From: Pseudoruegeria aquimaris
Lineage (GTDB): Bacteria > Pseudomonadota > Alphaproteobacteria > Rhodobacterales > Rhodobacteraceae
Direction: 5' to 3'
Length of the DNA: 64,000 nucleotides
Assembly (NCBI RefSeq): GCF_900172235.1
Contig: NZ_FWFQ01000012.1
Span: 46,939-110,938 of the forward strand
A model generated the notes under the pieces. The model did no database searches. It saw only the letters and a list, made by a program, of their open reading frames with translations, and was not told the DNA's origin. The translations under genes and the position numbers were made by a program. Numbering within the stretch: position 1 is the stretch's first letter; every line of letters starts with the position of its first letter. Shown here one piece after another: positions 8,063-16,439 of this stretch.

Positions 8063-8333
8063 TGCCACCCTCCGAAACCCGCTCCGGATGATCCTCGGCC
8101 CATGTCGCCAGGAAGGCCGCCATCTCGGGCTCTGCTGCGAACTTCAGCTTCGGCCAGCTTTCGAAACCGTTCTCCGGTGCGATGACGTGAAGATAATCGG
8201 CCAGTTTGAGCGCCCCCGCATCCCGGCGCGGCGGGTGCAGACGCAGGCGACGGAGCGCATCGGAGTCACCGGCGGCGTGGGATTTCTGAAGGCGCCGCGC
8301 CGCGCGGCTCAGGTGATCGAGGGTTTGGGGCAT
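8055..8333 (-). CDS. short protein resembling the N-terminal region of ankyrin-repeat proteins
   Basis: 92 aa. The stretch LKLADYLHVIAPENGFESWPKLKFA resembles, from memory, the segment preceding ankyrin repeats in many proteobacterial proteins, but no repeats follow. GGGAG lies just before the ATG at 8333. The stop overlaps the start of the phosphatase. It may be a stand-alone adaptor domain or a truncated relic. Function unknown. Confidence 0.6.
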   Translation of the reverse strand: MPQTLDHLSRAARRLQKSHAAGDSDALRRLRLHPPRRDAGALKLADYLHVIAPENGFESWPKLKFAAEPEMAAFLATWAEDHPERVSEGGIV

Positions 8334-8501
8334 CCGGTTTCTCCCGCAAGGGGCCCTGTGATCCGCTGCCGTCCGGGCCGGGCAAAAACCTAATGGTCAG
8401 GCTTCGCGTGTCTCTCGGGTGCCTTGCAGCTTTCCGCGGATCAGACGCCCCCCGAGGCAGGGCCATCCACAGGTTAGCGCCCCGGAAGGCCGCCGCCAAG
8501 C

Positions 8502-8530
8502 TTGAAGCCGGAGCACGGCAGATTTAGGGT
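8502..8530 (+). promoter_or_regulatory. candidate sigma-70 promoter for dnaX
   Basis: TTGAAG (8502-8507), 17 nt spacer, TAGGGT (8525-8530), 24 nt before the dnaX ATG. The rest of the 8334-8554 gap shows nothing else. Confidence 0.4.
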
Positions 8531-8554
8531 CTCCCCAACCATCAGGGAGCCGAA

Positions 8555-10315
8555 ATGTCCGACACCGCCGAAACCGCCTACCAGGTTCTTGCCCGCAAAT
8601 ACCGCCCGGCCACCTTCGCCGACCTGATCGGGCAGGACGCGATGGTGCGCACCCTGAAGAACGCCTTCCAGGCCGACCGCATCGCGCAGGCCTTCATCAT
8701 GACGGGCATCCGCGGCACCGGCAAAACCACCACCGCGCGCATCATCTCCAAGGGGATGAACTGCGTCGGCCCCGACGGCACCGGCGGCCCCACCACCGAG
8801 CCCTGCGGCGTCTGCGAGCACTGCGTGGCCATCGCCGAGGGGCGCCACGTGGACGTGATGGAAATGGACGCCGCCTCGCGCACCGGGGTGGGCGACATCC
8901 GTGAGATCATCGATTCGGTGCACTACCGCGCGGCCTCGGCGCGCTACAAGATCTACATCATCGACGAGGTGCACATGCTCTCCAACAGCGCTTTCAACGC
9001 GCTGCTGAAAACGCTGGAAGAGCCCCCGGCCCACGTCAAGTTCATCTTCGCCACCACCGAGATCCGCAAGGTGCCCGTCACGGTGCTGTCGCGCTGCCAG
9101 CGCTTCGATCTGCGCCGGATCGAACCGGAGGTGATGATCGCGCACCTCAGGAGCGTGGCCGAAAAGGAAAACGCCCGGATCGCCGATGACGCGCTGGCCC
9201 TGATCACCCGCGCCGCCGAGGGCTCCGTGCGCGACGCCATGAGCCTGCTGGACCAGGCCATCGCCCACGGCGCCGGCGAAACCACCGCCGAACAGGTGCG
9301 CGCCATGCTGGGGCTGGCCGATCGCGGCCGGGTGCTGGATCTCTTCGATCTCGTGATGAAGGGCGATGCCGCCGGCGCGCTGCAGGAACTGGCCGCGCAA
9401 TATGCCGACGGCGCGGACCCGATGGCCGTGCTGCGCGATCTCGCCGAGATCACCCACTGGATCTCGATGATCCGGATCACCCCCGACGCGGTGGAGGATC
9501 CGACGGTCTCTCCCGACGAGCGCGCGCGCGGGCAGGCGCTTGCCGAAACCTTGTCTATTCCGACCCTCACGCGCATGTGGCAGATGCTGCTGAAGGCGCT
9601 GGAAGAGGTCGCCCTCGCACCCAACACGATGATGGCGGCGGAGATGGCGCTGATCCGCCTCACCCATGTGTCCACCCTGCCCACCCCCGGCGAACTGGTG
9701 CAGAAACTGCAGGACGGCCCGCCGCCGCCTTCGCCCGGCGGCCAGCCCGGCGCACCGTCATCCGGCGGCGCCGGCTCAGGCGCTCCCATCGCCCGCGGCG
9801 GCCACGGCGGCGCGCCTTCGGGCGGCTCCGGGCCGCGCGCCGCCCTCGCGGTGGCCGAGGATCCGGAAAACGCGCTGGCCCGCTATGCCCGCTTTCCGCA
9901 GGTGCTCGAACTCATCCGCCGCCACCGGGACGTGAAACTCCTCGTGGAAATCGAAACCTGCCTGCGCCTGATTTCCTACAGCCCGGGCCGCATCACCTTC
10001 CAGCCCACGCCCGACGCGCCGCCCGATCTGGCGCAGCGCCTCGGCAGCAAGCTTCAGAACTGGACGGGGGCCCGCTGGGCGGTGATCGTCGAGAACGAAG
10101 GCGGCGGGCGCACCATCGCCGAGGAGCGCGATGCCGAACGCCTGAAGCTCGAAGCCGAAGCGCGCGAGCACCCGATGGTGCAGGCCGTGCTGAGCGCCTT
10201 CCCGCAGGCCCGCATCACCGACATCCGCACCGCGCAGGAGATCGCCGCCGAAGCTGCCGCCGAGGCGCTTCCGGAAGTCGCCGACGAATGGGACCCGTTC
10301 GAAGAGGATCTCTGA
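8555..10315 (+). CDS. dnaX: DNA polymerase III subunits gamma and tau
   Basis: Clamp-loader ATPase of the replicative polymerase, 586 aa. Conserved N-terminal ARKYRP and FADLIGQ, Walker A GIRGTGKTT near residue 51, a four-cysteine zinc module between about 66 and 90, the DEVHML box near 138 and LSRCQRFDLRRI as sensor region. A Gly/Pro/Ser-rich linker (about 385-430) separates it from the tau C-terminal domain. No obvious A-rich programmed frameshift site was seen, so a separate gamma product is not claimed. The ybaB and recR genes that often follow dnaX are absent here. Confidence 0.97.
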   Translation: MSDTAETAYQVLARKYRPATFADLIGQDAMVRTLKNAFQADRIAQAFIMTGIRGTGKTTTARIISKGMNCVGPDGTGGPTTEPCGVCEHCVAIAEGRHVDVMEMDAASRTGVGDIREIIDSVHYRAASARYKIYIIDEVHMLSNSAFNALLKTLEEPPAHVKFIFATTEIRKVPVTVLSRCQRFDLRRIEPEVMIAHLRSVAEKENARIADDALALITRAAEGSVRDAMSLLDQAIAHGAGETTAEQVRAMLGLADRGRVLDLFDLVMKGDAAGALQELAAQYADGADPMAVLRDLAEITHWISMIRITPDAVEDPTVSPDERARGQALAETLSIPTLTRMWQMLLKALEEVALAPNTMMAAEMALIRLTHVSTLPTPGELVQKLQDGPPPPSPGGQPGAPSSGGAGSGAPIARGGHGGAPSGGSGPRAALAVAEDPENALARYARFPQVLELIRRHRDVKLLVEIETCLRLISYSPGRITFQPTPDAPPDLAQRLGSKLQNWTGARWAVIVENEGGGRTIAEERDAERLKLEAEAREHPMVQAVLSAFPQARITDIRTAQEIAAEAAAEALPEVADEWDPFEEDL

Positions 10316-10320
10316 TCCCA

Positions 10321-10381
10321 CTTCCTTCCGGAAATATCCCGGGGGAGCCGGGCCGAAGGCGCGGCGGGGGCAGAGCCCCCC
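10321..10381. repeat. dispersed GC-rich repeat, copy A
   Basis: Core TTCCGGAAATATCCCGGGGG followed by a GGGGGC-AGA-GCCCCC hairpin (10366-10380), starting 5 nt after the dnaX stop. It shares its core with repeats at 23907-23946, 52136-52188 and, more degenerately, 46675-46707. It may end the dnaX transcript. Confidence 0.7.
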
Positions 10382-10475
10382 AAACAAGCGGGGCCGGCAC
10401 GAGGCGGGCACAAAGCGGAAGGGGCCCCGCGTGCCAGTTTGCACCCGAGGCCCCCTCTCTTCTTCGCCTGCCTAA

Positions 10476-11600
10476 CTACTTGCGGTAGACCGCATCCTTG
10501 AATCCCGCAGCCCTGGCCTTCTGCATCGCGCGGGACAAATCCTTCTGGCTCGTGAACGGCCCGGCGAGCACCAGCTTCATCTCCTTGCCGTTCTTCCTGT
10601 ATTTGCCGTAGCGCACCGGCAGCCCGAGCTTCTGGAGACGCTTGGCGCTGGCCTCGGCATTGGCCGGGTTGCCGAAGGCCCCCACCTGCACCCAGCGCGC
10701 CTTGGCGGGCTGCGCCTTGGCACGGGCGGTTTCGGGTTTCGGTGCCTTGGCCCGCGCATATTGCGGGTTGGCCTTGCGATACTGGATCTGCGCCTGCTTC
10801 AGGAGCTTGTCCTGCCCGGCCTCCACCTCCACGAGCTGGCGCGGCACGGTGTCCGTCCAGACGAGGCGCATCTGCGCTTCGCCTTCCGCCGTGCGGCGGG
10901 CGCGATAGGGGTTCAGCCGGTCGTCATCCCAGGCCGGGCGGTAGCCCTTCGGAAGCTGCGGCACCGCCGGACGGATGACACGGGACTGCGGCGATACCGG
11001 GGATTTCGGCGCCACGCGCGGACCCACGCCGTAGCTGCCGGGGTGATCCTTCTGCGGGCCGCAACGCACCTCGTAGCGGCTGCCGTCGCCGATGTACTGC
11101 CGCGAAATCACGGAGGCGCCCGGGCATTCCTCGCTGGCGGCGCGGCCCGTGGAGCGGGTCGATTTGGGCGCGGGTTTGGGCGCCGCCTTGGCCGGTGCGG
11201 TGGCGGCCGTGGCCGCGGCCGGCGCGGCCGGTTTGGGCTTGGGGGCGGGGGTCGGCGCCGGCTTGGGCGCCGCCGTGGCGGCCGTGGCCGCCTTCGGAGC
11301 CGCGCTGGCGGGCGGATCCTTGATCACCGGCACCTGCTGTGGCTGGGCCGTGGCGAAGGTGGGTTTGGCGCCGCAGACCATCTTGCGATCCCGCGTCACC
11401 CGCGGCACCCATGTCACCGCGTCACCGACCCCGGCTCGCACGAAGACGCAACCCCTGCTGTCGACGTATTGGGTGCCTTTGAAGCTTGCCGGCGGAAATT
11501 CGGCAGGCCCGGTGGAATCCCTCAGAGACTGGCCCGGCGCGAGAGTGGCACTCGCAAGAATTACGGCCAGTCCGAGGGCGGCGGTCTTTACTGCTCGCAT
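10476..11600 (-). CDS. SPOR-domain cell-envelope protein
   Basis: Exported protein of 374 aa. It has a signal peptide (MRAVKTAALGLAVILASATLAPGQS), a central Ala/Pro/Lys-rich low-complexity linker (about residues 85-140) and a C-terminal SPOR domain (about 300-374, beginning near WVQVGAFGNPANAEA). SPOR domains bind denuded peptidoglycan at the division site. The start at 11600 is chosen for the signal peptide and the G-rich ribosome site; a start at 11711 lacks one. Three Cys-containing segments precede the linker. Exact role unknown; a septal or lytic accessory function is likely. Confidence 0.82.
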   Translation of the reverse strand: MRAVKTAALGLAVILASATLAPGQSLRDSTGPAEFPPASFKGTQYVDSRGCVFVRAGVGDAVTWVPRVTRDRKMVCGAKPTFATAQPQQVPVIKDPPASAAPKAATAATAAPKPAPTPAPKPKPAAPAAATAATAPAKAAPKPAPKSTRSTGRAASEECPGASVISRQYIGDGSRYEVRCGPQKDHPGSYGVGPRVAPKSPVSPQSRVIRPAVPQLPKGYRPAWDDDRLNPYRARRTAEGEAQMRLVWTDTVPRQLVEVEAGQDKLLKQAQIQYRKANPQYARAKAPKPETARAKAQPAKARWVQVGAFGNPANAEASAKRLQKLGLPVRYGKYRKNGKEMKLVLAGPFTSQKDLSRAMQKARAAGFKDAVYRK

Positions 11601-11679
11601 CGCTGCCCCCCCACAAAATGTTGTGTCAGGACGCAGGATATTGCCGAATCTGTAAACCCACTGTCTCCGAATCGATGGA

Positions 11680-12312
11680 TTATTTCGTCCCGAACATCCG
11701 ATCGCCCGCATCCCCCAACCCGGGGACGATGTAGCCCATCTCGTTCAGCCGCTCGTCGAGCGCGGCCGTCACGATGGGCACATCCGGGTGCGCCTCCTTC
11801 ATCCGGGCCACACCCTCGGGGGCGGCCAGAAGGCAGAGGAAGCGGATGTTGTTGGCCCCGGCCTTCTTCAGCAGATCGATGGCCGCGACCGAGGAATTGC
11901 CCGTGGCCAGCATCGGATCCACGGCGATCACGAGGCGATCCTCAAGGCTGTCGGGCACCTTGAAGTAATACTGCACCGGCTGCAGCGTCTCCTCGTCACG
12001 GTAGAGCCCGACGAAGCCGACCCGCGCGGAGGGGATCAGTTCGAGGATGCCGTCCATCAGCCCGTTGCCCGCGCGCAGGATCGAGATCAGGGCGAGCTTC
12101 TTGCCGGCCAGCACCGGGGCGTCCATCGGCTGAAGCGGGGTGTCGATGCGCTTGGTCGTCATCTCCATCTCCCGCGTGATCTCGTAGGCCAGAAGCTGGC
12201 TGATCTCCCGCAGCAGGCGGCGGAACTTGCTCGAGGAGGCCCCCGCCTCGCGCATGTGGGTAAGCTTGTGCTGCACGAGCGGGTGGTCGACGACGGTGAG
12301 GTGATCAGTCAT
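11680..12312 (-). CDS. upp: uracil phosphoribosyltransferase
   Basis: Converts uracil and PRPP to UMP in pyrimidine salvage. 210 aa, the normal family length. The PRPP loop [10 protein letters not shown] lies near residue 131, the SILRAGNGL loop near 77, and the C-terminus ends [11 protein letters not shown], the uracil-binding flap typical of Upp. It is the last gene of a five-gene salvage operon, overlapping the end of add by 8 nt. Confidence 0.97.
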   Translation of the reverse strand: MTDHLTVVDHPLVQHKLTHMREAGASSSKFRRLLREISQLLAYEITREMEMTTKRIDTPLQPMDAPVLAGKKLALISILRAGNGLMDGILELIPSARVGFVGLYRDEETLQPVQYYFKVPDSLEDRLVIAVDPMLATGNSSVAAIDLLKKAGANNIRFLCLLAAPEGVARMKEAHPDVPIVTAALDERLNEMGYIVPGLGDAGDRMFGTK

Positions 12313-13297
12313 TTGCGGCCTCCAGGCGTTTGATCAGGGCCGCGCGGGTCTCTTCATCGCAGAAGGCCGCGCGGGCGGCGGTCAGGTTGATCTCGGCGAA
12401 ACTGCCTTCGTCCCAACCGAAGGTATCGGCGAGGCGATCGTATTCATGGTTCATCGTGGTGTGGAAGAAGGGCGGATCGTCAGTGGAGACCGTGACCTTC
12501 ACCCCCGCTTCGCGCAGCCGCTCGACGGGGTGATCCTGCCATGTCTTGTAAAGCCCCAACGCCACGTTGGAGCCGGGGCAGACCTCCAGCACGATGCCGT
12601 CCTCGGCCAGCCGCTCCACCAGCGCCGGATCCTCGATGGCGCGCACGCCGTGGCCGATGCGCTCGACCCGCAGATCGTCCAGCGCCTGCCGCACGCTTTC
12701 CGGGCCGCCCCACTCGCCAGCATGGCAGGTGAGCCGCAGGCCGGCCTCGCGGGCCATGTCGAAGGCATAGGCGAAATCGCCCGGCTTGCCGGCCTTCTCG
12801 TCGCCGCCCATGCCGAGGCCGGTGATGAAGCTGCCCGCCGTCTCGGCCGCGCAGAGCGCGCTTTTCTTTGCCTTCTCGGGGCCGAAATGCCGCACGGGAG
12901 TCACGATGCCCTTCAGGATGATGCCGTCGGCGGCCTCCGCTGCACGGGCCGCTTCCTCGATGGCATGGAGATACTCCTTCCACGCACCCAGATCGCCGCC
13001 CCCGCAGAAATCGGGCGAAAGGAACGCCTCGGTGTAGATCACCCCGTTGGCCGCGCTTTCCTCCAGCACGGCACGGGTGAGGCGGCCGAAATCCTCGGGC
13101 GTCTTCAGAACTTCCGTGGCGGCCTCATAGACCTTCAGGAAGTGCCAGAAATCGGTGAAGGCATAGTTGCCCTGTTCGTCGAACACCCCGGTGAGGTTCA
13201 CACCCTTCTCCTGCGCCAGCCCCCGGATGAAGGCCGGCGGCGCCGCGCCCTCGATGTGCAGGTGCAGTTCGACCTTCGGCAGATCGGTGACACTCAT
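12305..13297 (-). CDS. add: adenosine deaminase
   Basis: Zinc enzyme that deaminates adenosine and deoxyadenosine to inosine forms. 330 aa. Metal and catalytic motifs: HLHIEG near residue 12, CHAGEWGG near 195, IGHGVRA near 222 and STDDPPFF near 277. Its start overlaps the end of deoB by 4 nt and its end overlaps upp by 8 nt, so the operon is translationally coupled. The sequence could also suit adenine deaminase of the same superfamily, but the nucleoside-operon context favours adenosine. Confidence 0.9.
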   Translation of the reverse strand: MSVTDLPKVELHLHIEGAAPPAFIRGLAQEKGVNLTGVFDEQGNYAFTDFWHFLKVYEAATEVLKTPEDFGRLTRAVLEESAANGVIYTEAFLSPDFCGGGDLGAWKEYLHAIEEAARAAEAADGIILKGIVTPVRHFGPEKAKKSALCAAETAGSFITGLGMGGDEKAGKPGDFAYAFDMAREAGLRLTCHAGEWGGPESVRQALDDLRVERIGHGVRAIEDPALVERLAEDGIVLEVCPGSNVALGLYKTWQDHPVERLREAGVKVTVSTDDPPFFHTTMNHEYDRLADTFGWDEGSFAEINLTAARAAFCDEETRAALIKRLEAAND

Positions 13298-14490
13298 AGA
13301 AAACTCCTTCCCGGCCCCTGTGCCGGTATCTCCAGATGATCGGCGATGGACGCCGCCACATCGGCAAAACCCACCTGCCCAATCGCTTTTTCGCCCACGC
13401 CTGCGCCCAGCACCGGCACCCGCTCGCGGGTGTGATCGGTGCCGTGCCAGGTGGGATCGTTGCCATGATCGGCGGTGAAGAGGATCAGATCGCCGTCACG
13501 CAGGCGCGCCAGCAGGCGCGGCACCTGCGCATCGAACCACTCCAACGCGCGGGCGTAGCCGGATACGTCGCGCCGGTGGCCGTAGAGGCTGTCGAACTCC
13601 ACGAAATTGGCGAATGTGAAACTGCCCTCCTCGGCAAGGTCCATCACCTCGAGAAGATGCTCCATCAACGCGGCGTCGCTGCCCTTGCGCACGTCGTCGA
13701 TGCCGCGCATCGAGAAGATGTCACCGATCTTGCCGACGGCATGCACCTTGCGGCCCGCCTTCTGCGCCCAATCGCACAGCGTGTCCTGCGGCGGCAGGAT
13801 CGCGAAATCCTTGCGGTTCGTGGTGCGGGTGAAACCGATTTGCGCATCGCCCACGAAGGGGCGCGCGATGACGCGACCCACCTTCATCCCGTGCAGCAGC
13901 GGCGCGAGATCCTTGCAAAGCTTCAGAAGGCGTTCCAACCCGAAGTGTTCCTCATGCGCGGCGATCTGGAACACGCTGTCGGCGGAGGTGTAGCAGATCG
14001 GCCAGCCCGTCTCGACGTGGCGCGCGCCCTCTTCGGCGATCACCACGGTGCCCGAGGCATGGCGATTGCCGAGAATGCCTTCGGTGCCCGCCACCCGGCA
14101 GACTTCGGCCACCAGCTCCGGCGGAAAACAGGGGTTGGTATCGGGGAAGTAGTGCCAATCCCACGGCACCGGCAGGCCGGCAAGCTCCCAGTGGCCCGAA
14201 GGGGTATCCTTGCCGGGCGAAACCTCGGTGCCCGCCCCCCAGAGCCCACGCGGTGCGGCGCCCAGCCCCGGCGCGGCTTCGCCCGAGGCCAGCGCGATGG
14301 CCGCGCCGAGGCCGAGCGCGTCCAGATTGGGCAGGTGCAACGGGCCGGAACGCCCGTCCTCGGCCCGCCCCTGCGCACATTCGCGTGCGATATGGGCAAG
14401 CGTGTTGCTGCCGGCATCGCCGAAATCCGCCGCATCGGGCGCGCCGCCGCAGCCCACGGAATCCAGCACCACGAGAAAGGCACGCGCCAT
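13294..14490 (-). CDS. deoB: phosphopentomutase
   Basis: Interconverts ribose-1-phosphate or deoxyribose-1-phosphate and the 5-phosphates, feeding nucleoside sugars into central metabolism. 398 aa, alkaline-phosphatase superfamily. Metal site motifs: VVLDSVGCGGAPDA at the N-terminus, GHWELAG near 90 and ADHGNDPTWHGTDHTRE near 335. Its ATG at 14490 shares one base with the deoA stop (TGATG). Confidence 0.96.
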   Translation of the reverse strand: MARAFLVVLDSVGCGGAPDAADFGDAGSNTLAHIARECAQGRAEDGRSGPLHLPNLDALGLGAAIALASGEAAPGLGAAPRGLWGAGTEVSPGKDTPSGHWELAGLPVPWDWHYFPDTNPCFPPELVAEVCRVAGTEGILGNRHASGTVVIAEEGARHVETGWPICYTSADSVFQIAAHEEHFGLERLLKLCKDLAPLLHGMKVGRVIARPFVGDAQIGFTRTTNRKDFAILPPQDTLCDWAQKAGRKVHAVGKIGDIFSMRGIDDVRKGSDAALMEHLLEVMDLAEEGSFTFANFVEFDSLYGHRRDVSGYARALEWFDAQVPRLLARLRDGDLILFTADHGNDPTWHGTDHTRERVPVLGAGVGEKAIGQVGFADVAASIADHLEIPAQGPGRSFL

Positions 14491-15803
14491 CAGCCCAGCC
14501 TCCTGAAAACCAGCGGCACCGGCTCGGGCGCCGCCTCCTGAACCGTGCAGGCGCTGCGGATCGCCGCGGCGGCCTGCTCCGCATCCGCCATGCTGGCGGC
14601 ATGGATGCGGCAGAGCGGCGTGTGCGGGTCCACCGCCTCGCCGAGCCGCAGCATGTTGGAAAGCCCCACCGCCGGATCTATGCGATCGTCCTGCCGCAAC
14701 CGCCCGCCGCCCAGACGCACCACGGCCTGGCCGAGGCGCTCTCCGTCCACAGCCGCAAGCCGGCCGCGCACCTGAGGCATCACGTCCACGACCACGGGCG
14801 CCGCCGGCAGGCGGTCCCGCCAATGCTCCACGAAATCGCCCGGCCCGCCCAGCTCCGAGATCATCCGGCCGAACCGCTCCGCCGCCGCCCCGCTCTGCAG
14901 CGCATCGGCGATGGCCGTCTGCCCCGCCGCGCTGTCGGTGGCCGCTCCGCCGAGGGCCAGAAGCTCGCCCCCCAGCGCAACGGTCAGATCGGTGAGCACC
15001 GGGTTTCCGGCCTCGCCGGTGAGAACCGCCATGACCTCCATCACCTCCAGCGCATTGCCGAGGCTGGTGGCGCAGGGCTGGCTCATGTCCGTCACCAGCG
15101 CGCGCGTCGGGCAGCCCGCCCCGTTGGCGGTGCGCACCAGCACGTCGGCCAGCGCGATCGCTTCTTCCGGCGTCTTCATGAAGGCACCGGAGCCGCATTT
15201 CACGTCGAGCACGAGCGCATCGAGCCCGGCGGCCAGCTTCTTGGAGAGGATCGACGCGGTGATCAGATCCACGCTTTCCACGGTCGCCGTCACGTCGCGG
15301 ATCGCGTAGAGCCGCTTGTCGGCCGGCGCGATGCGGGCCGAGGCGCCGACGATGGCGCAGCCGGTGTTCTCCACGATCCGCCTCAGCCGCGCGATTTCAA
15401 CCTGCGTGTTCACGCCGGGGATCGCTTCGAGCTTGTCGAGCGTGCCTCCGGTGTGGCCGAGACCGCGGCCCGAGATCATCGGCACGTAGGCCCCGGCGGC
15501 GGCCAGCGCCGGCGCCAGCAGAAGGGAGATGCAATCGCCGACGCCGCCGGTCGAATGCTTGTCGAGCACCGGGCCGGGCAGATCCCAGGCCAGCACATCA
15601 CCGGAATCGCGCATCGCGCGGGTCAGCGCGACGCGGCCCTCCTCGCTCAGCCCGTTCAGCAGCACCGCCATGGCGAAGGCCGCGGCCTGCGCATCCGTCA
15701 CGGCCCCGTCCGACAGCCCCTCGGCGAACCAGCCCATCTCTTCCGGGGTCGGGCTTTCGCCGCTGCGCACCTTGGCTATGATCGCGCGGGCGTCCACGCT
15801 CAC
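14490..15803 (-). CDS. deoA: thymidine phosphorylase
   Basis: Phosphorolysis of thymidine or deoxyuridine to base and deoxyribose-1-phosphate, the substrate of the next gene product. 437 aa. Conserved KHSTGGVGDCIS phosphate-binding motif near residue 84 and GRGLGHTGGTLDKLE near 114. The start is GTG 15803, overlapping the cdd stop in a GTGA, which fixes the reading better than any ATG; continuous open frame further upstream only shadows cdd. Confidence 0.94.
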   Translation of the reverse strand: MSVDARAIIAKVRSGESPTPEEMGWFAEGLSDGAVTDAQAAAFAMAVLLNGLSEEGRVALTRAMRDSGDVLAWDLPGPVLDKHSTGGVGDCISLLLAPALAAAGAYVPMISGRGLGHTGGTLDKLEAIPGVNTQVEIARLRRIVENTGCAIVGASARIAPADKRLYAIRDVTATVESVDLITASILSKKLAAGLDALVLDVKCGSGAFMKTPEEAIALADVLVRTANGAGCPTRALVTDMSQPCATSLGNALEVMEVMAVLTGEAGNPVLTDLTVALGGELLALGGAATDSAAGQTAIADALQSGAAAERFGRMISELGGPGDFVEHWRDRLPAAPVVVDVMPQVRGRLAAVDGERLGQAVVRLGGGRLRQDDRIDPAVGLSNMLRLGEAVDPHTPLCRIHAASMADAEQAAAAIRSACTVQEAAPEPVPLVFRRLG

Positions 15804-16192
15804 TCGCTTTCCATGTGCGCCAGCCCGAAAGCGCCGGGGATGATCTCGGCAAGGCTCATCGTGCGCGTGTTGCCGTCGAGCGTCGTCATGGTGATCTGCG
15901 TGTCGGGCGCCCCGAACTCCGCGAGCTTCTGGCGGCAGCCGCCGCAGGGGCTCACCGGGAGCGGGCTGTCGGCGACGATCAGCGCCTCGGAGAGCCGGGT
16001 TTCCCCGCTGGCCACCATCAGCGCGATGGCGCCGGCCTCCGCGCAGGTGCCTTCCGGATAGGCCACGTTCTCCACGTTGCACCCGGCATAGATCCTGCCG
16101 TCCGCGCCCCGGACCGCGGCGCCGACCTTGAACTTCGAATAGGGGGCATAGGCTTTCTCGCGCACCGCGAGGGCAGCTTCCAGCAAGGACAT
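15800..16192 (-). CDS. cdd: cytidine deaminase
   Basis: Deaminates cytidine and deoxycytidine to uridine forms. 130 aa, the short homotetrameric type. Zinc motifs TCAEAGAI (near residue 49) and PCGGCRQ (near 82), with NVENVAYP binding ribose. First gene of the operon cdd-deoA-deoB-add-upp; GAGGAG precedes the ATG. Confidence 0.95.
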   Translation of the reverse strand: MSLLEAALAVREKAYAPYSKFKVGAAVRGADGRIYAGCNVENVAYPEGTCAEAGAIALMVASGETRLSEALIVADSPLPVSPCGGCRQKLAEFGAPDTQITMTTLDGNTRTMSLAEIIPGAFGLAHMESE

Positions 16193-16357
16193 CGGGCACT
16201 CCTCGGCTATCGAATTTGACTTGTCGGTCAGGTTTCTTGCCCCCGACCCGGGCCAGATGCAAGCAGTCTATTGAAGTCCTGCGCCCTTTTCACCCTTCTT
16301 CCCATGCCCCGGCGGGCCGCCCCTTGGGCACCCTTTTGCCCGCGCCGCGATGCCATG

Positions 16358-16386
16358 TTGACGCGATGGCAAGGAGGGAGTATCGC
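16358..16386 (+). promoter_or_regulatory. sigma-70-type promoter of the malic enzyme gene
   Basis: TTGACG (16358-16363), exactly 17 nt, then TATCGC (16381-16386). The palindrome at 16397 begins about 10 nt past the -10 box. Confidence 0.6.
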
Positions 16387-16396
16387 CCTTGAAGGA

Positions 16397-16414
16397 TAGT
16401 TTAATGCTAAACTA
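16397..16414. promoter_or_regulatory. palindromic operator upstream of maeB
   Basis: TAGTTTA-ATGC-TAAACTA, perfect 7 bp arms, AT-rich within a GC-rich context. It sits just downstream of the predicted transcription start, a repressor position. Binding protein unknown. Confidence 0.6.
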
Positions 16415-16439
16415 AACGCCCTTGGCCCGGGAGACCATC

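Noticed and set aside
8555..10315. Programmed frameshift in dnaX giving a separate gamma subunit
   Set aside because: No A-rich slippery heptamer with downstream hairpin was seen in the linker region.
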